Below, one piece after another: positions 58,393 to 64,000 of a DNA stretch of 64,000 nucleotides. Both the position numbers and the translations under genes were made by a program. The stretch is from Paenibacillus terrigena DSM 21567. Lineage in GTDB: Bacteria; Bacillota; Bacilli; Paenibacillales; Paenibacillaceae. The stretch spans positions 567,056-631,055 of the forward strand of contig NZ_KB895412.1 in the NCBI RefSeq assembly GCF_000374845.1, given 5' to 3'. Position 1 is the first letter of the stretch; each line of letters begins with the position of its first letter. The notes beneath the pieces are model-generated. The model ran no database searches, was not told where the DNA came from, and saw only the letters and a program-made list of their open reading frames with translations.

Positions 58393-59649
58393 ATGACACG
58401 AATGACGGTGAAGCTTTCAGAGGATCACGCCCGTCCTGCGGAGGACGGGCCTAAGAGCAGCGCCAGCGCACGTGCGGACCGCACTGTGCGCGTGAGCGCT
58501 AGCCCCACCGCGGGCGTGCAAGCACCCGCCCGCGAACCCCGCGTCCCGCGCGGCGAAGTCGTCGCCCGCGCGGGACGCAAGCCGCCGCGCAGGCTGACGC
58601 GGCGGGGGCCGCTCGCCTGGGCGGCGGGAATGCTCCTGCTGTGCATGATCATTCCCGCGCTGCTCGTGCAGCGGCAGCACACCCCTGTGACGGACGAGAC
58701 AGTCGCCGTCCGTGAACCCAAACCCGCGCCGAGCCCGCCTCTGCAAGAGGCTGTGCCGCGCGAACCGCTTGTCCGCGTCTACCTCGCGGGCGACCAAGCG
58801 ATCGAGAAAGTCACGCTCGAACAATATGTCCGCGGCGTTGTTGCCGCCGAGATGCCGAGTGAGTTCGAGATGGAAGCCCTCAAAGCGCAGGCGATTGCAG
58901 CGCGCACCTTCATTGTTAGACGGATGGCGGATCAAGATACAACCGGCGTTCCTGTGAAGGGGGCGGATGTGACAGATACCGTCACCCATCAAGCGTATTT
59001 GCCGATCAAGACACTCAAGTTGAACGAGAACCGCAAAAAGCTCGCTCGGTTGAGCCAAGCCGTCAGTGAGACACGCGGAATCGTCATGACTTATAAAGGT
59101 TCACCCATCGAGGCATCCTTCTTCTCGACGAGTAACGGGTATACCGAGAATTCCGAAGATGTGTGGTCGAATAAAATACCATATCTGCGCAGCGTGTCGA
59201 GTCCATGGGATAAGGCGATTGCGCCGCATTACACGGATACCGTCCGTATGACGCTCGATCAATTTATGAGACGATTACGCGTGTCACTGCCTTCCTTACC
59301 GGCTTCGGCAAGTGTGGCGCGGAAACAGCAGGCTTATGCGAACGCCGTCGAGCCTCGCGTATTATCCAAGACCGAAGGGCACCGGATTAAGCTCATCCGG
59401 ATTGGCGGCAAAAATTACACGGGCAAGGAAGTGCGAGAGAAACTGGGCCTTCGCTCAAGTGAATTTACATGGAAGATTCGTGATGGCAATATCGAGATCA
59501 CGACATACGGTTATGGCCATGGTGTGGGGATGAGTCAATGGGGAGCGAATGGGATGGCAAAAGAGGGCGCGTCGGTAGAAGAGATTCTAAGACACTACTA
59601 TACGGGCATCTCTTTGGAACAATCTGCAGAGTTCCTGCCTCAGGAATAA
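58393..59649 (+). CDS. spoIID: stage II sporulation protein D
   Basis: 418 residues. A long, Arg/Pro/Ala-rich cytoplasmic N-terminus (~1-72), one membrane segment (LAWAAGMLLLCMIIPALLV, ~73-92), then the SpoIID domain: VTLEQYVRGVVAAEMPSEFEMEALKAQAIAARTF and YGYGHGVGMSQWGANGMAKEG. A lytic transglycosylase acting with SpoIIM and SpoIIP in engulfment. Bases ~58430-58830 are very GC-rich. CATACTAA at 58345-58352 resembles a sigma-E -10, but the -35 is poor. Confidence 0.95.
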   Translation: MTRMTVKLSEDHARPAEDGPKSSASARADRTVRVSASPTAGVQAPAREPRVPRGEVVARAGRKPPRRLTRRGPLAWAAGMLLLCMIIPALLVQRQHTPVTDETVAVREPKPAPSPPLQEAVPREPLVRVYLAGDQAIEKVTLEQYVRGVVAAEMPSEFEMEALKAQAIAARTFIVRRMADQDTTGVPVKGADVTDTVTHQAYLPIKTLKLNENRKKLARLSQAVSETRGIVMTYKGSPIEASFFSTSNGYTENSEDVWSNKIPYLRSVSSPWDKAIAPHYTDTVRMTLDQFMRRLRVSLPSLPASASVARKQQAYANAVEPRVLSKTEGHRIKLIRIGGKNYTGKEVREKLGLRSSEFTWKIRDGNIEITTYGYGHGVGMSQWGANGMAKEGASVEEILRHYYTGISLEQSAEFLPQE

Positions 59650-59766
59650 CTAGCAGGCGGGGGTAGATGTATCTATCTTTAACAAGCTTGTCTGGGCTTC
59701 AATTCAATAGCCCCGCAAGCCCCCTTGCTCCCCCGAATTGCAGCATGTTGCCAAGTCCCTTCTTCT

Positions 59767-59915
59767 ATATGAAATTAAAAAGGAGAAGAAGGTGTTCCAC
59801 GTAAGAGTTTACGTCCGGCCTTTGGTAGCCCATTCCATCCATAACATCTAATCAAGGGAATGGGCGGACAAGAGCCGGCTGGAGTGGAACACCTCTTCGG
59901 ATCTACTTTTCATAT
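59767..59915. ncRNA. candidate structured RNA, copy 2 of a two-copy family (inverted relative to copy 1)
   Basis: Closing helix: ATATGAAA 59767-59774 with TTTCATAT 59908-59915. Outer helix: 59785-59800 with 59884-59898 (one bulge). Middle helix: CCGGC 59815-59819 with GCCGG 59874-59878. Inner helix: GCCCATTCC 59828-59836 with GGAATGGGC 59857-59865. The apical loop is 20 nt. Read on minus, it aligns with copy 1: TCTTGTCCGCCC, GGGCTNCCAAAG, ACGYARRCTCTT and GATC-containing ends are shared. It lies between spoIID and the sigma-F promoter of spoIIQ. On minus, CCTTTTTAATTT follows the outer helix. Strand undecided. Confidence 0.72.
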
Positions 59916-59992
59916 CATTAGAATTACCTTCTCCCAAAACATGCTCGTAATTCCCCTCCACTATGAATCTTAAAAATTACTTTTCCAATCAC

Positions 59993-60021
59993 GTATAAAA
60001 GAAAAAGCCTTGGTAACAATG
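59993..60021 (+). promoter_or_regulatory. sigma-F-type promoter of spoIIQ
   Basis: GTATA (59993-59997), 14-bp spacer, GGTAACAATG (60012-60021): both match the sigma-F consensus GYATA / GGNNANANTR exactly. Confidence 0.82.
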
Positions 60022-60040
60022 GTTATTGAGGTGATAGAGA

Positions 60041-60790
60041 ATGAATAATGAACAAAACAAAAACAAAGCAGGTCATGAAGAATCTCCTAAAAACTCACTA
60101 GGGGTAACGGGCGCGAAGCCTTCTTCATGGAAAAGAGCAATGTCGAAGAAATGGGTATTTCCAGCAGTGTACATGGCAGCAATCGCAATCTTATTGACCG
60201 TATTGGTCGTCTACCAGGGGGCTAGATCCAAAACTAGTCCAGACCTCAGCACGAGCACCATCACCGAGAATGTAGACGGTACAAAGACAACGGATGCGAC
60301 CACGGATGGAAAAACACCGGATGCGACGGAAGTTGCTACGAACAGCGAACCAATCGCATGGCCTGTCGAGAATGAGAAAGATGTAAAAGTCGTTATGCCG
60401 TTCTATGATACGAACGATTCCTCTGAAGTACATAAGGATGCAATGGTCGAATACAACGACACATTCATTCCGAATGTGGGGATCGACTTAGCACGTAAAG
60501 ACGACAAACCTTTCGAAGTTCTTGCTGCACTCAGCGGTAAAGTAACAAGAGCAGATAAGAACCCTGTTGCGGGTCAAGTGGTCGAGATTCAAAGTGCTGA
60601 TGGTACGAAAACGATCTATCAGAGCTTGACAGACTTGAAAGTGAAGAAAGATATGGAGATCAAGCAAGGCGATGTGATTGGTACAGCCAGTCGCAACGAA
60701 CTCGAGAAAGATCTTGGCGTTCACGTTCACTTTGAAGTCCATAAAGACAACAAGCCGGTCAATCCACAGACTCTATTAGGCAAACAATAA
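60041..60790 (+). CDS. spoIIQ: stage II sporulation protein Q-like, degenerate LytM domain
   Basis: 249 residues. Cytoplasmic N-terminus, one membrane segment (~38-60), Thr/Asp-rich linker, then an M23/LytM domain (~100-245). The zinc site is incomplete: the first motif reads NVGIDLA where active enzymes have HxxxD with a leading His, while HVHFEVH is kept. Bacillus SpoIIQ likewise lacks the first His and acts as a scaffold binding SpoIIIAH across the septal space. Strong sigma-F promoter, forespore expression expected. RBS TTGAGGTGATAGAGA. Confidence 0.92.
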   Translation: MNNEQNKNKAGHEESPKNSLGVTGAKPSSWKRAMSKKWVFPAVYMAAIAILLTVLVVYQGARSKTSPDLSTSTITENVDGTKTTDATTDGKTPDATEVATNSEPIAWPVENEKDVKVVMPFYDTNDSSEVHKDAMVEYNDTFIPNVGIDLARKDDKPFEVLAALSGKVTRADKNPVAGQVVEIQSADGTKTIYQSLTDLKVKKDMEIKQGDVIGTASRNELEKDLGVHVHFEVHKDNKPVNPQTLLGKQ

Positions 60791-60817
60791 ACAATGCTAT
60801 AACGTCAAACCAAACAG

Positions 60818-60852
60818 CCTTCATTCGGCTTATGCCGGATGGAGGTTTTTTT
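60818..60852 (+). terminator. terminator of spoIIQ
   Basis: CCTTCATTCGGC pairs with GCCGGATGGAGG (one mismatch), loop TTAT, followed by TTTTTTT. Confidence 0.9.
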
Positions 60853-60917
60853 ATTGCCATAAAGCGTCGAACTTCATGCTTACAAAAATGTTAGCGATCT
60901 TGTAAGTCAATTAAATG

Positions 60918-61067
60918 GTTGGGCACGAGAAAAAGTTCCTCGTCGTAGATGATATGAATCCAACTTTTCAGCTGAGCGTGTTCAGCTTGTTGAAATCAAG
61001 TAAGTAACTTGAATCAAGTTCAAGGTGAGAGCATCCTTAGGGTATCCCGGGATGAGCTCGCCTTTTT
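60918..61067 (+). ncRNA. possible small RNA: chain of hairpins ending in a terminator
   Basis: No open frame. Stems: GTTGG/CCAAC (60918-60922, 60960-60964) enclosing CGAG/CTCG; AGCTGA/TCAGCT (60970-60975, 60982-60987); CAAGT/ACTTG (60997-61001, 61007-61011); and a terminator GGTGAGAGCATCC/GGGATGAGCTCGCC with TTTTT (61024-61067). A terminator without an upstream gene suggests a short transcript. It could instead be the leader of spoIIID. Confidence 0.45.
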
Positions 61068-61176
61068 GGCGTGCAAAGTCAGTCTGGTCAAGAGATTGCA
61101 GCCTTTTTACAGAATCGAATTCATGGTTTTCAGAAAATAATTGTACAGATTTCAGCTTGTCTGTCTTGGAAACAAA

Positions 61177-61204
61177 GAATATATAGGCACGCCCCTCATA
61201 TAAT
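61177..61204 (+). promoter_or_regulatory. sigma-E-like promoter of spoIIID
   Basis: GAATATA (61177-61183), 13-bp spacer, CATATAAT (61197-61204); one mismatch in each element to KMATATT / CATACAMT. spoIIID is sigma-E dependent in Bacillus. Confidence 0.65.
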
Positions 61205-61237
61205 GTACCAAACTATCTCGAGTAGGGAGGCGGGAGC

Positions 61238-61525
61238 GTGCACGACTACATCAAAGAACGCACCATTAAAATAGGCCGTTGTATCGTGGAAACGAAGAAC
61301 ACGGTTCGAACCATTGCGAAGGAATTTGGAGTGTCAAAAAGCACGGTGCACAAAGATTTGACCGAACGACTGCCGGAGATCAATTCGGAGCTTGCTGACC
61401 AAGTAAAGCACATTTTGGAATACCACAAATCGATTAGACATCTGCGGGGAGGAGAGGCAACTAAGATTAAGTACAAGAAAACGAGCAACAAAAAGCGCGA
61501 AGTGATCGTCGCAGGCAAGTCTTAG
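61238..61525 (+). CDS. spoIIID: sporulation transcriptional regulator SpoIIID
   Basis: 95 residues, GTG start after TAGGGAGGCGGGAGC. DYIKERTIKIGRCIVETKNTVRTIAKEFGVSKSTVHKDLTERL is the SpoIIID helix-turn-helix; the C-terminal basic tail is also present. It controls mother-cell genes after sigma-E. Followed by mbl as in Bacillus. Confidence 0.97.
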   Translation: MHDYIKERTIKIGRCIVETKNTVRTIAKEFGVSKSTVHKDLTERLPEINSELADQVKHILEYHKSIRHLRGGEATKIKYKKTSNKKREVIVAGKS

Positions 61526-61706
61526 AACCGTGAGGAGTGAAGTCGTAATTGCTCATATAATCTAAAGTGTGGTAATTTATAGAGGTATGACATTTTTTGA
61601 AGGAATTTCCCGGGTAATGTCGAATGCTTTTATATTATCGTGGGTTCAAAAGGTGATTTTGAACTGCCTTTATTAAAACTGTATACTTTGGAGGACATGG
61701 TCAATT

Positions 61707-62708
61707 ATGCTTAGCAAGGATATCGGGATCGATCTCGGCACAGCGAACGTGCTGATTCACGTAAAGGGTAGAGGTGTCGTGCTTGACGAACCTTCCGTCG
61801 TAGCAATCGAAAGTGAAACAAAACGGGTACTAGCGGTTGGTGAAGAAGCAAGACGCATGGTCGGTCGTACACCGGGTAATATCATTCCGATACGCCCTCT
61901 GAAGGACGGAGTTATTGCCGATTTTGAAGTTACGGAAGCGATGCTTAAATATTTCATCGATCGTGTTGGCGGTCGCAAATGGTACAGTCACCCGCGCATA
62001 CTGATCTGTGCGCCGACGAATATAACTTCGGTTGAACAGAAGGCGATTCGTCAGGCGGCAGAGCGGTGCGGTGCGAAGGAAGTTTTTATGGAAGAAGAAC
62101 CGAAGGCAGCAGCAATCGGGGCTGGAATGGATATATTCCAGCCTAGCGGGAACATGGTTGTTGATATCGGCGGCGGGACAACGGACGTAGCTGTGCTCTC
62201 CATGGGCGACGTCGTTACCGCCTCTTCTATTAAAGTCGCAGGGGACAAGTTCGATGCTGCGATCATGAAATATATTAAGAATAAATATAAATTGTTAATT
62301 GGAGAACGGACTTCCGAAGATATCAAGATCAATATCGGAACAGTCTATCCGCATGGACGCCAATCCGAGATGGACATTCGTGGGCGTGATATGGTATCTG
62401 GACTTCCGTTTACGGTGACGATTAATTCGAATGAAATACGGGAAGCGCTCTGGGAATCGGTAACGAGCATTGTCGTAGCAGCGAAGTCGGTATTGGAACG
62501 GACACCGCCGGAATTGTCTGCCGATATCATCGATCGCGGGGTTATCCTAACAGGCGGCGGCGCATTATTGGACGGATTGGACGAGCTGCTCGCCGAAGAG
62601 TTGAAAGTGCCGGTGCTTGTTGCTGAGGACCCGATGCATTGCGTAGTTAAAGGTACGGGAATTATGCTCGATAATTTGGACAAGGTCGTAAAGAAAAACT
62701 TCAGATAA
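61707..62708 (+). CDS. mbl: MreB-like cell shape protein Mbl
   Basis: 333 residues, actin fold. Phosphate-1 motif DIGIDLGTANVLIHVKGRGVVLDEPSVVA, phosphate-2 VVDIGGGTTDVAVLS, adenosine motif ILTGGGALLDGLD. It guides lateral wall synthesis. Assigned as Mbl rather than MreB because of its place between spoIIID and flhO. RBS TTGGAGGACATGGTCAATT. Confidence 0.95.
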   Translation: MLSKDIGIDLGTANVLIHVKGRGVVLDEPSVVAIESETKRVLAVGEEARRMVGRTPGNIIPIRPLKDGVIADFEVTEAMLKYFIDRVGGRKWYSHPRILICAPTNITSVEQKAIRQAAERCGAKEVFMEEEPKAAAIGAGMDIFQPSGNMVVDIGGGTTDVAVLSMGDVVTASSIKVAGDKFDAAIMKYIKNKYKLLIGERTSEDIKINIGTVYPHGRQSEMDIRGRDMVSGLPFTVTINSNEIREALWESVTSIVVAAKSVLERTPPELSADIIDRGVILTGGGALLDGLDELLAEELKVPVLVAEDPMHCVVKGTGIMLDNLDKVVKKNFR

Positions 62709-62778
62709 ACCGATATATGCTTTATACGTAGATTTGAGTGTGTATAGCATCAATCGATTTAGATGAGGGGGATCCACG

Positions 62779-63690
62779 ATGCTTCGAGGTTTATATACGG
62801 CTGCCGCAGGGATGATTAGTCAGCAGCGTAGACATGATACAGTAACTAATAATATCGCCAATATTAATACACCGGGGTACAAACAAGTCAATGCTGTGGA
62901 ACGGTCTTTTCCAGAGATGCTCGTCTCGTTAATGGGGGGCGATCATAACCCGCGCGGCTCCTTAGGGAAGCTGAACACAGGTGTGTTCGCGGAGGAGAGT
63001 CTGCCGCAGTATACGCAAGGCGATGTAACGGAGACAGGAAATGGTTCGGATTTTGCTCTGCTTGCGGATCTTGAAGCAATTGATCCGAGTACCAATGAGC
63101 CGATTGTCTTTGATGCGAATGGCCGGAAAGTCCTAGATAACGGCGAAGTGAAGTACAAGCCTCAGGCGTTCTTTGCAGTGCAGAATGCAAATGGCGAGAC
63201 GCGCTATACCCGAGACGGAAGATTCAAGGTTGATAAGGATGACAATCTGCTTAGCAGTACAGGGTCACTAGTCCTCGGTGCAAACGGTCAGCCGATTAAG
63301 TTAAAAGATCAATTGGGGAATTCAGTCCCAATCTCGAACCTCCGTGTAAATGCGAAGGGCGAGTGGCTGGATAATGCAACAGGACAGCCTGTGGTGGGGA
63401 TGAATGCGATTGGGATTACCCGGATAGAGAACCCGAATTTGCTGATTCGCGAAGGCGATGGCAATTATAAATTCACGACCGAAGAAGATGCTGCGAATAA
63501 TGCAGGACCACTTGGGCTGAGAGATGCTGTGGAAGTGCGCCAAGGATCGGTGGAACGATCGAACGTTGATTCCGCGCAATCCATGGTTGACATGATGGCT
63601 GCAGCACGTGCTTATGAAGCGAACCAGAAGATCATTCAGTATTACGATCGCAGCTTAGATAAAGCCGTAAATGAAGTGGGACGTGTCTAG
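62779..63690 (+). CDS. flhO: flagellar hook-basal body protein FlhO
   Basis: 303 residues. N-terminal rod/hook signature LRGLYTAAAGMISQQRRHDTVTNNIANINTPGYKQ and C-terminal SVERSNVDSAQSMVDMMAAARAYEANQKIIQYYD, both FlgF/FlgG type. In Bacillus the mbl-linked copies are FlhO and FlhP, rod components. RBS GAGGGGGATCCACG. Confidence 0.94.
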   Translation: MLRGLYTAAAGMISQQRRHDTVTNNIANINTPGYKQVNAVERSFPEMLVSLMGGDHNPRGSLGKLNTGVFAEESLPQYTQGDVTETGNGSDFALLADLEAIDPSTNEPIVFDANGRKVLDNGEVKYKPQAFFAVQNANGETRYTRDGRFKVDKDDNLLSSTGSLVLGANGQPIKLKDQLGNSVPISNLRVNAKGEWLDNATGQPVVGMNAIGITRIENPNLLIREGDGNYKFTTEEDAANNAGPLGLRDAVEVRQGSVERSNVDSAQSMVDMMAAARAYEANQKIIQYYDRSLDKAVNEVGRV

Positions 63691-63750
63691 AAGTAGATCA
63701 TTCTTTGGTATCGCGGAGACTTCCGCTTCACGTGAAAGGGGTACATATCA

Positions 63751-64000
63751 ATGAATAACTCAATGATTTCCGCTATGGTATCGATGACAGGCATTCAGCA
63801 GAAGCTCGATATCATTTCCGATAATATGGCGAATTCGAATACGACGGGATACAAGGCGAAGAAAGCTTCGTTCGAAGACGTACTGACGAATATCCAGCAG
63901 CATGACTCGAAGATGAAGCAACCGGGACGTTCGACACCACTTGGGTTTACGCAGTCTTGGGGAACACGGATGACCGCACTATCGGAAGATGCGACACAAG
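63751..64000 (+). CDS. flhP: flagellar hook-basal body protein FlhP (3' end outside window)
   Basis: First 83 residues. MNNSMISAMVSMTGIQQKLDIISDNMANSNTTGYKAKK is the FlgF/G-type N-terminal rod motif. ATG at 63751 follows GAAAGGGGTACATATC, 60 bp after flhO. The gene runs off the window. Confidence 0.92.
   Translation, partial: MNNSMISAMVSMTGIQQKLDIISDNMANSNTTGYKAKKASFEDVLTNIQQHDSKMKQPGRSTPLGFTQSWGTRMTALSEDATQ

Overview
The window looks like chromosomal DNA of an endospore-forming, flagellated, aerobic member of the Bacillales, most like a Paenibacillus-type organism. This is inferred from gene content and order (spoIIR, spoIID, spoIIQ, spoIIID, a CotD-like coat protein, mbl-flhO-flhP, an F-type ATP synthase operon, an 11-subunit complex I operon, S-layer-homology domains) and from strong purine-rich ribosome binding sites. 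No species is assigned. I see no rRNA, tRNA, CRISPR array, prophage or intact insertion sequence.

Layout. 1-13.4 kb is an accessory mix: the 3' end of a multicopper oxidase, a DEAD-box helicase with a tandem RGG-rich tail, two tandem sodium:neurotransmitter-type symporters, a large secreted eight-repeat protein behind an ECF-type promoter, a histidine kinase/response regulator pair, a CotD-like coat protein, a DUF2339 membrane protein and a 48-residue ORF. 13.5-34 kb is a conserved backbone (ychF, prfA, prmC, spoIIR, sua5-type gene, mntP, arginine-phosphatase-like ywlE, rpiB, ywlG, glyA, upp, UDP-GlcNAc 2-epimerase). It is interrupted by a ribulose-monophosphate module (hxlR/hxlA-hxlB) and by a block holding an MFS transporter, an ABC exporter with an ABC-LytTR fusion regulator, and a secreted S41 protease. 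34.1-41.3 kb is the ATP synthase operon (atpZ-I-B-E-F-H-A-G-D-C). 41.3-42.8 kb is mostly non-coding, with one His-rich small gene. 42.8-53 kb is nuoABCDHIJKLMN. 53-64 kb has an S-layer-type subtilase, a DUF1146 gene, murA, spoIID, spoIIQ, spoIIID, mbl, flhO and the start of flhP.

Regulation visible in sequence. A ZTP (pfl) riboswitch with terminator precedes rpiB-ywlG-glyA, linking serine/glycine one-carbon metabolism to purine/folate status. Sigma-F-type promoters match consensus closely upstream of spoIIR and spoIIQ, and a sigma-E-like promoter precedes spoIIID. An ECF-type promoter precedes the repeat protein. Extended -10 elements (TGTTATAAT or TGGTATAAT) recur upstream of the kinase, ychF, upp and nuo genes.

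The most unusual signal is a structured element of about 148 nt present twice, at 10773-10920 and, inverted, at 59767-59915. The two copies share conserved internal-loop sequences, the same apical-loop size and the same spacing between the inner helices. All the paired segments (closing, outer, middle and inner helices) differ in sequence but stay complementary. This is the pattern expected of a structured RNA family, and I do not recognise it as a known class. Other candidates for new biology are the degenerate-ABC/LytTR fusion, the eight-repeat secreted protein, a hairpin-ended dispersed repeat in front of three genes, and roughly 50-bp intergenic repeats.
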